Below are positions 9,217-18,378 of a DNA stretch of 64,000 bases, in pieces; position 1 is the first letter of the stretch, and every line of letters begins with the position of its first letter. The notes beneath the pieces were generated by a model that was not told the origin of the DNA, ran no database searches, and saw only the letters and a program-made list of their open reading frames with translations. Made by a program: the position numbers and the translations under genes. Source of the DNA: Pedobacter borealis DSM 19626. GTDB taxonomy: Bacteria; Bacteroidota; Bacteroidia; Sphingobacteriales; Sphingobacteriaceae. The stretch lies in contig NZ_JAUG01000009.1 of NCBI RefSeq assembly GCF_000708285.2, positions 1 to 64,000 of the forward strand, read 5' to 3'.

Positions 9217-9777
9217 ATGAAATTACCAATAGTAGCTTACGGCGATCCTGTTTTAAAAAAGGTAGGAACCGATATCGATAAAGATTATCCTGGATTAAAA
9301 CAATTAATCAGCGACATGTTCGACACCATGTATTATGCAAATGGTGTAGGCTTAGCTGCCCCTCAAATTGGTTTGCCTATCCGTTTGTTTATTGTTGATA
9401 CAGGTGAAGATGAAGATGGCACACCGGGCTACAAAAAGGTATTTATCAATGCCGAAATTTTGGAAGAAACGGGAGAGGCCTGGAGTTTTAACGAAGGCTG
9501 CTTAAGTATTCCTGACATCCGTGAAAACATTATGCGCAAGCCGAATGTCAAAATTACCTATTTTGATGAAAACTGGGTAGAACATACTGAAGATGTAGAC
9601 GGAATGCCTGCACGCGTAATCCAACATGAATATGATCATATTGAAGGAAAATTATTTACAGACAAAGTAAGTGTTCTTCGCAAAACCATGCTAAAAAGCA
9701 AACTGGATGCGATTTCGAAAGGAAATATCAAAACAGATTACAAAATGAAGTTTCCGAATAAGAGTAAGAAAAGATAA
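9217..9777 (+). CDS. def: peptide deformylase
   Basis: 186 residues. Peptide deformylase removes the formyl group from the first methionine of new proteins. All three signature motifs are present: GVGLAAPQIG at 43-52, EGCLS at 93-97 with metal ligand Cys95, and HEYDH at 147-151 with the two His ligands and catalytic Glu148. A short basic tail (KFPNKSKKR) ends the protein. It is monocistronic, followed by a clear hairpin terminator. Confidence 0.98.
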   Translation: MKLPIVAYGDPVLKKVGTDIDKDYPGLKQLISDMFDTMYYANGVGLAAPQIGLPIRLFIVDTGEDEDGTPGYKKVFINAEILEETGEAWSFNEGCLSIPDIRENIMRKPNVKITYFDENWVEHTEDVDGMPARVIQHEYDHIEGKLFTDKVSVLRKTMLKSKLDAISKGNIKTDYKMKFPNKSKKR

Positions 9778-9803
9778 GATAAGTTTTGATGTAAAATATC
9801 AGA

Positions 9804-9831
9804 GGGAAAATGGAAACATTTTCCCTTTTTT
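9804..9831 (+). terminator. rho-independent terminator after def
   Basis: A perfect 9-bp stem GGGAAAATG / CATTTTCCC with loop GAAA, followed by TTTTTT. Confidence 0.9.
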
Positions 9832-9866
9832 GTTTTAAGGTCTACCAGCATTAATTACTCTCGGTC

Positions 9867-9930
9867 GTCATCCTGAATTTATTTCAGGATCTTTATAGCC
9901 GCATAAATCCTGAAATAAATTCAGGATGAC
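9867..9930. repeat. palindromic repeat with 24-bp perfect arms
   Basis: The arms at 9867-9890 and 9907-9930 are exact inverse complements beginning GTCATCCTGAATTTATTTC. Each arm can also fold on itself (CCTGAA/TTCAGG). Related copies are at 39724, 48231 and 59803. Confidence 0.9.
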
Positions 9931-10017
9931 TGCTAACTAAAATAAATTAAGATAATGATTAAATAGCGTTTGGTCTTCTGCATCCAAGACTAGGGATTCC
10001 GAACTTAAGACTCCAGA

Positions 10018-10653
10018 CTAATTCGTCCTACTCTTATCCCCATCAAAAATCTGCTGCATCAGCTTACCCCAGGCGAAAGGATTAAGTAGGGGATTGGTTT
10101 GTACCATGTTTTTATTGATCATCCTATCGAAATTATACCGATAGTTTTGGCTTCCGATTTCCTGTCCATCACGCGGTAAAGTTTGAATTAAACCATCAAT
10201 TGAGGAGCGCGAAAGGTTCTTTTTGGCTATGGCCATATCATCATCCGCCAGTTTCATCGACAAAAACTCGCGGGTAAATTCTTCTGTTGTTGCCCATGGA
10301 AAAACACGCACTGATGGCAAATCGATCACGTTTGCCTTAAGTTTCACCATAATGGTGTACTTGCTATCCGGTGTACTTTCTGGAATTACTGTAGAAAATT
10401 TCTTGTAACCAATAGCGGTGAACAAGATGGTATCGCCAGGATTTACAATGAAGGTAAAATATCCTCTGTAATCAGCACCAACCCTTTTGCTCTTGGCTGA
10501 AAGATTGGTAATGGTAACGTAAGGAATCACATTTGAGCTATCAATATCGGTAATAATCCCTGAAAATTGGATAAGTTTATCCTGTGCCGGCTTTTGTTGT
10601 GCAAAAGCGGTAACAGAAAAAATAAGGCAAATTAGGGCAACACAATATCTCAT
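10018..10653 (-). CDS. secreted protein with carboxypeptidase-regulatory-like domain
   Basis: 211 residues with a signal peptide (MRYCVALICLIFSVTAFA) and a beta-sandwich of the carboxypeptidase-regulatory-like type at about 28-115, containing FSGIITD, PYVTITNL and RGYFTFIVNPGDTI. The C-terminal ~95 residues are helical and polar and are typical of Bacteroidota envelope proteins of this kind. The role is unknown; such domains often sit at the base of outer-membrane transporters, but none is encoded beside it. It lies 53 bases downstream of the Nfu-type gene on the same strand. Confidence 0.75.
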   Translation of the reverse strand: MRYCVALICLIFSVTAFAQQKPAQDKLIQFSGIITDIDSSNVIPYVTITNLSAKSKRVGADYRGYFTFIVNPGDTILFTAIGYKKFSTVIPESTPDSKYTIMVKLKANVIDLPSVRVFPWATTEEFTREFLSMKLADDDMAIAKKNLSRSSIDGLIQTLPRDGQEIGSQNYRYNFDRMINKNMVQTNPLLNPFAWGKLMQQIFDGDKSRTN

Positions 10654-10706
10654 TAAGACAAAAGTAATTTTATTAATAAAACTTCCTTGTTAAATAGTGT
10701 TAAAGC

Positions 10707-10952
10707 TTAATCTTGCTCGGCCATGTTAACGGCAACTACCGAAGTGATCTGAGGAACAGCTTTCATAATGGCTTGTTCGATACCAGATTTCATAGTCATG
10801 AAACTCATCGGGCAAGAACCGCAGTTGCCTAAAAGCTTAAGCTTTACTGTTCCTTCAGATGTAATTTCTTCAACAGAAACATCACCTCCATCAGCCTTTA
10901 AATACGGCCTGATAGTTTCCAATGCCTGTTCTACTTGTTCTGTTAAATTCAT
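10707..10952 (-). CDS. NifU-like C-terminal domain (Nfu) Fe-S carrier
   Basis: 81 residues comprising a single NifU C-terminal domain with the cluster-binding CGSC pair (Cys44, Cys47) in LGNCGSCPMS. Nfu proteins hold and pass on Fe-S clusters to apoproteins. It lies 34 bases after the Mrp/ApbC-type ATPase gene on the same strand, which fits joint work in cluster delivery. Confidence 0.93.
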   Translation of the reverse strand: MNLTEQVEQALETIRPYLKADGGDVSVEEITSEGTVKLKLLGNCGSCPMSFMTMKSGIEQAIMKAVPQITSVVAVNMAEQD

Positions 10953-10986
10953 TATATATATTTTAATTTATAAAAATAGTAATTTT

Positions 10987-12063
10987 TTAGCAATTCACCA
11001 TTTGCGCATTGTTGATGGATATCTGTTGAGCAATTTTACTTGCAATATCTCCAAATATAACATCAAGCAGAGGGTTCTGGTTTAGTGCTACCGGTTTCCC
11101 TTTATCTCCAGCTTCCGAAATGCTTTGTATGATCGGGATTTCGCCTAAAAATGGCACATCAAAACGTGCGGCAAGTTCGGTACCGCCACCTTTTCCGAAG
11201 ATATAATATTTATTCTCCGGCAATTCTGCTGGTGTAAAATACGACATGTTTTCAATAACGCCTAAAATTGGGATATTAATCCCCGGCATTCTGAACATAG
11301 CCAAACCTTTGTGCGTATCGGCCAAAGCAACCTGTTGAGGTGTCGTAACCACAACAGCTCCCGAAATTGGGAAACTCTGCGTAATGGTGATGTGGATATC
11401 GCCCGTTCCCGGCGGAAGATCTACGATCAGATAATCAAGCTCTCCCCAGTTGGTATCGTTAAACAATTGTTTTACTGCATTCGATGCCATTGGTCCGCGC
11501 CATGGCACTGGTTGCCCCGGATCTGCAAAAAAGCCCAACGATAATAATTTAATCCCGTATTTTTCGATCGGTAAAATTTTGGTTTTACCATCAGCTGTTT
11601 CTTCAGCGCCTGGCTTCGCATCAACGAGATCGAACATGGTGGGTACCGATGGCCCATAAATATCGGCATCGATAAGGCCAACTTTGGCACCATCTTTAGC
11701 CAATACAACTGCAAGGTTACTTGCTACGGTAGATTTACCAACTCCTCCTTTTCCAGATGAAACCAAAATGATGTTTTTGATGTTATCTAACGATGATGAA
11801 TTGCTTGGTTGGGTAACCCTCGAAGTTACATTGATGATTACCTCTGCCGTTGGCGATACAAAATGCTTGATGGCATTTGTACAGGCGTTTTTCAGCATTT
11901 CTTTCATCGGGCATGCCGGCGTAGTAAGCTCCAATGTAAAATTGACCTGGTTATCTGTTATCTGTAAATCTTTAATCATGTTTAAAGTAACCAGATCTTT
12001 TTTAAGATCGGGATCTTCAACATTTTTAAGCGCATCTAAAACTTGTTGCGGGCTAATCTGCAT
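10987..12063 (-). CDS. Mrp/ApbC family Fe-S carrier ATPase
   Basis: 358 residues. Residues 1-90 form a MIP18-type (DUF59) domain; then comes a MinD/Mrp P-loop ATPase with the deviant Walker A SSGKGGVGKST at 102-112. Mrp proteins load Fe-S clusters onto target proteins. The cysteine pair that many Mrp proteins carry after ENMSYF is missing here: the segment reads ENMSYFTPAELPENKYYIFG. The neighbouring Nfu gene supports an Fe-S role. The start ATG at 12063 fits the domain border. Confidence 0.93.
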   Translation of the reverse strand: MQISPQQVLDALKNVEDPDLKKDLVTLNMIKDLQITDNQVNFTLELTTPACPMKEMLKNACTNAIKHFVSPTAEVIINVTSRVTQPSNSSSLDNIKNIILVSSGKGGVGKSTVASNLAVVLAKDGAKVGLIDADIYGPSVPTMFDLVDAKPGAEETADGKTKILPIEKYGIKLLSLGFFADPGQPVPWRGPMASNAVKQLFNDTNWGELDYLIVDLPPGTGDIHITITQSFPISGAVVVTTPQQVALADTHKGLAMFRMPGINIPILGVIENMSYFTPAELPENKYYIFGKGGGTELAARFDVPFLGEIPIIQSISEAGDKGKPVALNQNPLLDVIFGDIASKIAQQISINNAQMVNC

Positions 12064-12194
12064 GGTATTAATTTAAATTCAAAATTAACAAAACATAGCC
12101 ACAAATACTTTTATTTAGGCTTTTTAACTGTAATTTTAACACGAAATAAACATTTAATTGTTACGTTTAAGCAATTAACCATTTTAACGACTAT

Positions 12195-14351
12195 ATGCGA
12201 ATACCAAAAATTAAGATCCCCAAAAAATATTTAAAAATCGGAGCCTGGATTTTAGGTGTTTTTTTAGTTGTTTGTATTGCATTGGGTGCGGTAGCCTATA
12301 GCAAAAGGGAAGCACTTCTTAAAAAAATGGTGGCCAAAGCGATTGCCAAGGCCGACAAGGATTATGGTTTGGAGGTTAAAATCGGATCGGCCGGTTTTAC
12401 AGGGCTTAGCACCGTAAAAATGACCAATATTTCTGTTGTTCCTAAAGATAGGGATACGCTTTCTAATATTGGCGAACTCAGTGTTGGTGTAAAGCTTTTC
12501 CCGCTTATTTTTGGCAAAGTAAAACTCTCAGAAGTAAAACTTAACAATGGCTTTGTAAGTGTTGTACTTAAAGATTCGACCACAAATATCGATTTCATCT
12601 TAAAGCGTAAGAAAAAAGACAGCACCCAAGCCAATGGAAAAGCCAACTTACCAGAAATAGCCAGCAACATCTTAAATCAGGTTTTATACAAAATCCCTGA
12701 CGATATGGATGTGAAGAACATGGTATTTAAATTAAATGACCACGATACAGCCAAGTTGACTTTTGCAACAACGGCTACAATTGATGGCGGCGATTTAAAA
12801 TCAACCATTGATGTAAACAATAACGAATCTACCTGGCATGTAGATGGATATGTAAATCCAGGCAGCAAAGAATTAAGCTTTACCGCTTATGCTGATGGAA
12901 AAAAACTGGAATTACCTTATTTAAACAATAAGCTCCACGCAAAAATCAATTTTGACACCTTACAAACCGAACTTAAAAATGCGAAATACAGCGGCGACGA
13001 TTATAAAATTTCTGGCTCCTGGTCGGTAAAAAACATGCTAATTAATCAGCCGCGCATCGCTTCGAACGATATCATTGTACAAAGTGCAAAACTGGATGCC
13101 GATATTTTAGTTGGGCCTAATTTCATTGCTTTAGACAGCACCTCAACAGCATACCTAAAAAATGCACAGATCCATCCTTTTGTTAAATATACTTTAGGAA
13201 AGAACAAAATATATGAGTTAAAGCTAAATGCCGAAGAACAGGATGCACAAGGGGTTTTAGATGCTTTTCCGCAAGGCCTGTTCGAATCGCTGGAAGGATT
13301 AAAAGTACAGGGAAAGGTGAAATATAACCTAAATTTTTATTTAGATACCAAAGTGCCAGACAGTGTGCGCTTTAGCTCTACCTTAACACCGGTTGATTTC
13401 AAAATTGTACAATGGGGTAAAACCAATTTGCAAAAAATAAACAGCTCATTTGTTTATACCCCTTACGAGTATGGCAAACCGATGCGCGATATTACCATAG
13501 GCCCATCAAACCCAAATTTTACACCTTTATCGTCAATTTCGAAAAACTTTATCAATGCGGTTTTAACAGCAGAAGATCCGTCATTTTTTACGCACAACGG
13601 CTTTGTTGAAGAATCGATCCGTAAATCAATCGCCGTAAACTTTAAAGAAAAGAAATTTAAACGCGGTGGCAGTACCATCAGTATGCAGCTGGTTAAAAAC
13701 GTTTATTTAAGCCGTCAAAAAACCTTGGCCCGTAAAGCCGAGGAGATATTAATTGTTTGGCTTATTGAGCATAACCACCTGGTAAGCAAACAACGGATGC
13801 TCGAAGTGTATTTCAACATTATGGAACTAGGCCAGAATATTTATGGAATAGGTGAGGCTTCGCGCTATTATTTTGGAAAACAACCTGCTGATTTAACCAT
13901 CGGTGATGGATTGTTCCTGGCGAGTATTGTTCCTAAACCAAAGGCATCGATGTATAAATTCATGGCTGATGGCAGTTTGAAGCCTTACATGTTCAACTAT
14001 TTTAGGTTTATGGGAAATATTATGGCAAGAAGAGGATTAGTGGCGAGCGATACTTCTGGCTATGGCTTCTATAATGTACGTTTAAGAGAGGGCCTCCGCC
14101 AGTATTTAGCACCTGATACGGCTGTTATTGATACTACAGCATTTGATGATGACGGAGACGGCTTACCAGTTGTAATTGTACACGATAAAAATAAAAGTTT
14201 CTTCGAACGCCTTTTTGGTGGTGGATCTAAAAAAGATACCACAAGCAAACAGATAACCACGCCAGCCGATACCACTAAAACCAAAAAACAATTGAGGCAG
14301 GAGCGTAGAGAGGAACGAAGACGACAAAAGGAATTGGAAAAGACTAAGTAG
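12195..14351 (+). CDS. AsmA-like/GT51 peptidoglycan glycosyltransferase fusion
   Basis: 718 residues. A membrane anchor at about 13-35 is followed by a long beta-rich region (about 45-420) resembling AsmA/DUF748-type envelope proteins. A GT51 transglycosylase domain (about 430-620) follows, with catalytic Glu460 in AEDPSFFTHNG, then RGGSTISMQLVKN and the EVYFNIMELGQNIYGIGEA block. There is no transpeptidase domain. GT51 enzymes polymerise lipid II into glycan strands. The last ~40 residues are Lys/Arg/Thr-rich and probably disordered. The AsmA-like label is by general pattern only. Confidence 0.87.
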   Translation: MRIPKIKIPKKYLKIGAWILGVFLVVCIALGAVAYSKREALLKKMVAKAIAKADKDYGLEVKIGSAGFTGLSTVKMTNISVVPKDRDTLSNIGELSVGVKLFPLIFGKVKLSEVKLNNGFVSVVLKDSTTNIDFILKRKKKDSTQANGKANLPEIASNILNQVLYKIPDDMDVKNMVFKLNDHDTAKLTFATTATIDGGDLKSTIDVNNNESTWHVDGYVNPGSKELSFTAYADGKKLELPYLNNKLHAKINFDTLQTELKNAKYSGDDYKISGSWSVKNMLINQPRIASNDIIVQSAKLDADILVGPNFIALDSTSTAYLKNAQIHPFVKYTLGKNKIYELKLNAEEQDAQGVLDAFPQGLFESLEGLKVQGKVKYNLNFYLDTKVPDSVRFSSTLTPVDFKIVQWGKTNLQKINSSFVYTPYEYGKPMRDITIGPSNPNFTPLSSISKNFINAVLTAEDPSFFTHNGFVEESIRKSIAVNFKEKKFKRGGSTISMQLVKNVYLSRQKTLARKAEEILIVWLIEHNHLVSKQRMLEVYFNIMELGQNIYGIGEASRYYFGKQPADLTIGDGLFLASIVPKPKASMYKFMADGSLKPYMFNYFRFMGNIMARRGLVASDTSGYGFYNVRLREGLRQYLAPDTAVIDTTAFDDDGDGLPVVIVHDKNKSFFERLFGGGSKKDTTSKQITTPADTTKTKKQLRQERREERRRQKELEKTK

Positions 14352-14573
14352 TAACCAGTTTCCAATTGGCAGTTACAGTTGAGCCAAATGATTAAACAAT
14401 TAACCAAAATTAGTTTGGGGTTTAGCGTTGGGCGTTTAGAGATGATTAGCAGATTTAAACAATTAACCATGACCAAGTTTGCAATTGGTAGTTTCCAGTT
14501 CTTAGTTAAAACCCAACGATTAACCAGTTAACCGATTTATACAATTAAACAACAATAAACTTTCAACAGCAGC
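14352..14573. repeat. degenerate direct repeats before hpt
   Basis: The spacer contains GTTTCCAATTGGCAGTT and the related GTTTGCAATTGGTAGTTTCC, three AATTAACCA-like words and AACCAGTTAACCGATTTA, which also occurs near 4846-4869. No gene is visible. Confidence 0.45.
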
Positions 14574-15116
14574 ATGCACAAAATAAAAGTAGAGGATAAA
14601 GCGTTCGAGATATTTTTAGAGAACGATACCTTAAACAAACGGATCCGTTTACTGGGCATCCAGATCAATGTTGATTATGAGGGTAAATGCCCGCTATTTA
14701 TTGGTGTATTAAATGGTAGTTTTTTGTTTATGGCCGATCTAATCAAGGAAATAAACGTACCCTGCGAAGTTGCTTTTATGCGTGTGGCCTCATACGAAGG
14801 AACAGCAAGTTCGGGAAATGTAAAAGAATTAATCGGATTGCCTGATAACATCGAAGACAGAGATATTATCATTGTGGAAGATATTGTTGATACAGGCTTA
14901 ACCTTAACGCATATTTTAAAAACGATAAAAGAAAAAAATCCTGCTTCAATTAAAGTAGCTTCTCTTTTGCTTAAACCAAGTGCTTTAAAATATGAAATTG
15001 AAGAATTGGAATACGTTGGTTTTGAAATACCTAACGAATTTGTTGTGGGTTACGGATTAGATTATAATGGCCTTGGCAGAAACCTGACTGATATTTATAG
15101 AGCAACCGAGGCATAA
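14574..15116 (+). CDS. hpt: hypoxanthine phosphoribosyltransferase
   Basis: 180 residues, the full length for the family. It salvages hypoxanthine/guanine with PRPP to IMP/GMP in the cytoplasm. The PRPP-binding loop VEDIVDTGLT is at residues 101-110 and the substrate-loop segment (LNGSFLFMADL) is near 47-57. The C-terminal FVVGYGLDYNGLGRNL is typical. The psd gene follows after 55 bases. Confidence 0.96.
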   Translation: MHKIKVEDKAFEIFLENDTLNKRIRLLGIQINVDYEGKCPLFIGVLNGSFLFMADLIKEINVPCEVAFMRVASYEGTASSGNVKELIGLPDNIEDRDIIIVEDIVDTGLTLTHILKTIKEKNPASIKVASLLLKPSALKYEIEELEYVGFEIPNEFVVGYGLDYNGLGRNLTDIYRATEA

Positions 15117-15171
15117 TTTTTAGATTGGATTAATTTATTTTTCGCACCTTTGCCCAATAATTTCTAAAACA

Positions 15172-15831
15172 ATGACCATACATAAAGAAGGCTACACCAC
15201 CATTGCCTTAAGCATATTGTTTATCTTCGTAATCAACGCGATAGTTGATTATAAATATCACGACATAACCTGGTTGCGCTGGTTCATTTATATCTTTTCA
15301 GCTGCATTATTTATTATTGTACTACAGTTTTTCCGTAACCCGAGCCGCAGCTTTTCTTCGGGCGAAAACCTGGTTATCTGCCCGGCAGATGGCAAAGTAG
15401 TCGTAATCGAAGAAACAGAAGAAGGAGAATATTTTAAAGATAAACGTTTACAGGTTTCGATTTTTATGTCGCCAATAAATGTTCACATTAACCGTAACCC
15501 CATTTCGGGAGTAGTGAAGTTCTTCAAATATCACCCAGGAAAATATCTTGCTGCGTGGAATCCAAAATCATCAACAGAAAATGAACGTACTACAACTGTT
15601 GTGGAGCATAAAAACGGTACTCCTGTATTGTTCCGTCAAATTGCCGGTGCTTTGGCCCGCAGAATTGTATGGTATGTAAAAGAAGGCGATCAGGTAGTAC
15701 AGGCTGAACAATTTGGTTTCATCAAATTCGGCTCGAGGGTTGATGTGTTTTTACCCATAGGCACAAAAGTTAACGTAGAACTTAACCAGGTTGTAAAAGG
15801 CGGCATCACTACATTAGCTACCTTAAGCTAA
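15172..15831 (+). CDS. psd: phosphatidylserine decarboxylase (short, archaeal-type)
   Basis: 219 residues. The enzyme makes phosphatidylethanolamine from phosphatidylserine at the inner membrane. Two N-terminal membrane helices (about 8-27 and 34-52) anchor it. The pyruvoyl enzyme self-cleaves at a Gly-Ser bond, seen here as G187-S188 in IKFGSRVDVFLP. The conserved SPINVHINR segment lies near 100-108. The ATG at 15172 follows a box-like CACCTTTG at 15146-15153. A strong terminator follows. Confidence 0.94.
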   Translation: MTIHKEGYTTIALSILFIFVINAIVDYKYHDITWLRWFIYIFSAALFIIVLQFFRNPSRSFSSGENLVICPADGKVVVIEETEEGEYFKDKRLQVSIFMSPINVHINRNPISGVVKFFKYHPGKYLAAWNPKSSTENERTTTVVEHKNGTPVLFRQIAGALARRIVWYVKEGDQVVQAEQFGFIKFGSRVDVFLPIGTKVNVELNQVVKGGITTLATLS

Positions 15832-15855
15832 GGTCGTATATTATAAATATAGACA

Positions 15856-15890
15856 AGCCGTCCCGATATAAAATCGGGGCGGCTTTTTTT
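15856..15890 (+). terminator. terminator after psd
   Basis: The stem AGCCGTCCCGAT / ATCGGGGCGGCT (one G-T pair) is followed by a run of eight T. Confidence 0.9.
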
Positions 15891-15917
15891 TATATCACAA
15901 ATAAGAATTAGCCCGAT

Positions 15918-16119
15918 GGTCTGTGGGTACTCAGACCAGGGCATTTGAAAAGATTTGAAACACGAAGGCTGCCAAATAAACCTGATAGTAACGGAAAGCT
16001 CGAAACGCAGTGGAGACTTGAAGTGAATAGCAGGAACAAACCTCAATAGTAGCTATGCCCTTGCTTTCCAAAAAAGAACAGCAAATTGTCTCGGTTACTA
16101 CACTTTTGCGATCTGTGAG
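15918..16119. repeat. inverted-repeat element between psd and the MscS gene
   Basis: The spacer is bounded by two related hairpins in opposite orientation: GGTCTG...CAGACC at 15918-15937, and an inverted ATCTGTGAGACACAGACC at the other end. Inner words GGGCAT and ATGCCC are also inverted. It resembles a dispersed intergenic element. The open frames across it have no protein-like character. Confidence 0.55.
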
Positions 16120-16156
16120 ACACAGACCACGGAAGTCAGCAACAGACAGACTCCAT

Positions 16157-17332
16157 CTAATCCATAGCATCATTACCTACCTCGTCATTATTACCTACCG
16201 GAGCTGGCCTATCGCTGATTAAGCGTTGTGTAGGGTAGGCAAAATCCGATTTATTACGGATAACAATATCCATAATTTGGAGATTGATTTCCTGTCTTAT
16301 TTTAAGGAATTCGGCATAATCCAGTACAGTTACAAAATAGTTAACTTCAACATTCAAACCCGAATCGCCAAAGCTTTTAAAAGAAGCATTGCCATCATCA
16401 CTTGTACCCTGATGATCGTTGATATCACTTTCTATTTCGCTAATGATTTTTCTGAGCGATGCCGAATTGGTTTCGTAAGTAAGCCCAATAATAAAGGATA
16501 CTTTCCGCGAATTCCTCAGCGAGAGATTTTCTAAAACCCCATCAATCATTCCTCTATTGGGTATGGTAGCCATCGTTTTCTCAGAAGTTCTGATCCTGGT
16601 ACTCCTGAAACCAACCTTTTCTACCGTTCCTTCTACACCGTCAACCTTTACCAGGTCGCCAACAGTAAAAGGTTTATCTAAAAAAATGGTGAATGAGCCT
16701 ATTAGGTTCTCTAAGCTCTCTTTAGCGGCCAAAGCAATGGCGATACCACCGATACCTAATCCGGTAATCAGTGTTAACACATTAACCTCGAAAACAAAAC
16801 CCAAAAGGGTGAAAAAACCAATAAAGATTACAATGGTTTTAAAAAGCTCCTTTAAGAAAGGAACCAGTTGATCGTCGGCCTTATTGTCGGTAAGCGAAGC
16901 TTTATAGAGCAAAACGTGACTAATGAAGTCGATTATCCTTAAAATAATCCAAAAAATCGACAGGATGATCCCAAACAAAAATATCCGGTCAATACAATCG
17001 CCAATTGTTACAGGTATTAATTCTTTAACTTTACCTATTAATTTGCTGTAATGGAATACGGCTACCTCCAGCGGGTGTTTTAACTGGTTGATGGAAAGGT
17101 AAAGTGTGGTTAAAAGGATAAAAACCTCAATGGGTTTTACCAATAAAGCAACAAAAGCATCGTTATGCGATTGATTTGAAAAGTTTCTGAAAAGTTTAAA
17201 CAGCAACCTGCTTAACAGCTTAGAAACAATGTTCTTAAAAACTAAGCCTAAAAAAAGTATACCTCCGAAAAGGAAATAGGCTTTTACGGTATTGCCCCAA
17301 AAAACTTGGTCGAAAAAAGCAGAATCTAACAT
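16157..17332 (-). CDS. MscS family mechanosensitive channel
   Basis: 391 residues. Several N-terminal membrane helices (about 15-215) precede the pore helix with GLGIGGIAIALAAKESLENLIGS split over 193-220, the family signature. The beta domain then shows FTVGDLVKVDGVEGTVEKVG. These channels open under membrane tension to release solutes during osmotic downshock. The C-terminus ends in a polar tail. It follows rplS by 70 bases on the same strand, separated by a terminator. Confidence 0.93.
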   Translation of the reverse strand: MLDSAFFDQVFWGNTVKAYFLFGGILFLGLVFKNIVSKLLSRLLFKLFRNFSNQSHNDAFVALLVKPIEVFILLTTLYLSINQLKHPLEVAVFHYSKLIGKVKELIPVTIGDCIDRIFLFGIILSIFWIILRIIDFISHVLLYKASLTDNKADDQLVPFLKELFKTIVIFIGFFTLLGFVFEVNVLTLITGLGIGGIAIALAAKESLENLIGSFTIFLDKPFTVGDLVKVDGVEGTVEKVGFRSTRIRTSEKTMATIPNRGMIDGVLENLSLRNSRKVSFIIGLTYETNSASLRKIISEIESDINDHQGTSDDGNASFKSFGDSGLNVEVNYFVTVLDYAEFLKIRQEINLQIMDIVIRNKSDFAYPTQRLISDRPAPVGNNDEVGNDAMD

Positions 17333-17348
17333 TTAACAAAGGTACAAA

Positions 17349-17380
17349 CAAAAAAACCTCCACGAAATTAATCGTGAAGG
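17349..17380 (-). terminator. terminator after rplS
   Basis: On the minus strand, CCTTCACGA / TCGTGGAGG (one G-T pair) is followed by a run of T (the A-run 17349-17356 on the plus strand). Confidence 0.85.
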
Positions 17381-17402
17381 CTATATCTTATAATAAGGAG
17401 TA

Positions 17403-17750
17403 TTATTTTCTCAAAGATTTGATACGAGCAGCTTTACCAGTTAAAGCACGTAAATAGAACAATTTCGCTCTACGAACTTTACCATAGCTATTCACTTCTA
17501 CTTTCTCAATGTTTGGAGAACTAAAAGGGAAAATACGCTCAACACCAACACCGTTGCTCATTTTACGAACTGTGAAAGTTTCGTTAGCACCAGCACTGTT
17601 ACGTTGTATTACAACACCTTGGTAAATTTGGATACGTTCCTTATTACCTTCGCGAATTTTATAGTGTACGCTCACTGTATCGCCAGACTTGAACGCAGGA
17701 AAATCTTTTTTCGCGATGGCCTGCTCTTCAACAAATTTTACTAAATCCAT
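17403..17750 (-). CDS. rplS: 50S ribosomal protein L19
   Basis: 115 residues, full length. L19 sits at the 30S-50S interface. Typical blocks are [16 protein letters not shown] near 20-35, [10 protein letters not shown], and the conserved [20 protein letters not shown] and KLFYLR segments. In many bacteria rplS directly follows rpsP-rimM-trmD; here a response regulator, a kinase and an LRR gene lie between it and trmD. The 285-base spacer upstream of it is AT-rich, with no gene seen. Confidence 0.98.
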   Translation of the reverse strand: MDLVKFVEEQAIAKKDFPAFKSGDTVSVHYKIREGNKERIQIYQGVVIQRNSAGANETFTVRKMSNGVGVERIFPFSSPNIEKVEVNSYGKVRRAKLFYLRALTGKAARIKSLRK

Positions 17751-18035
17751 GATTTTAAGCTATTAAATCGATATTTCATCCCGTGAAAATCGGATTGCAA
17801 TATTAGGGATTTTTTTTGAGAAAAAAAAACCTATTTTAATTTTTTCCACATTCTTTATGAATTCCACATTCGATTGCGTTAAATGCTTCTATTCCAAAAG
17901 ATCAGGAGAGCACTTATTCCCTAATATATGGCGAAATTTAGTGTTTAATATCCTGAGGTAAAATATTTACCTATTGGTGATATCAAGTGTGAATAATACA
18001 ATTAGGCAAGGTTTCTTCCGCTTTTATTATCTTTT

Positions 18036-18341
18036 CTAAATCGCATCCCGGCTTTCTTCCACCCCTTCGTCGTGAGGCGATATATGCAGTTCTTTAAGGT
18101 TTTTTAAATCTTTTAAAACCGTTATATCTTCTAAGCGGATTTTCGTCCTCCAGATATCGAGGTATTCCAGATCGGTCAGGTTGTTCAGATAAGGCAAACA
18201 CGCTTTGGTAATATCTTCATGCTTCATCAGTGTTAAATGCTTAAGCTGCTTAACATTGCTGATCAATTTCACCCCCTCATCGGTCACCCTCGTTTCTTTT
18301 AAATAAATACTCCCCATAACTGAAACTTTTGCAAAAAGCAT
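18036..18341 (-). CDS. small leucine-rich-repeat protein
   Basis: About 101 residues if the ATG at 18341 is used. A start at 18431 would add 30 residues with a hydrophobic stretch but would overlap the kinase gene by 53 bases. The body is three to four LRR units: LKHLTLMKHEDIT, LEYLDIWRTKIR and LKELHIS. No signal peptide is seen with the shorter start. It sits last in the regulator-kinase-LRR row on the minus strand and may be cotranscribed. The role is unknown; it could also be a truncated remnant of a larger LRR protein. Confidence 0.55.
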   Translation of the reverse strand: MLFAKVSVMGSIYLKETRVTDEGVKLISNVKQLKHLTLMKHEDITKACLPYLNNLTDLEYLDIWRTKIRLEDITVLKDLKNLKELHISPHDEGVEESRDAI

Positions 18342-18378
18342 GGCTAACGGATACAGAATATACGAAAACAGCTGCAGA

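Noticed and set aside
15931-16173. 80-codon minus-strand frame between psd and the MscS gene
   Set aside because: It covers the inverted-repeat element and overlaps the end of the MscS gene; no protein-like pattern beyond the repeat.
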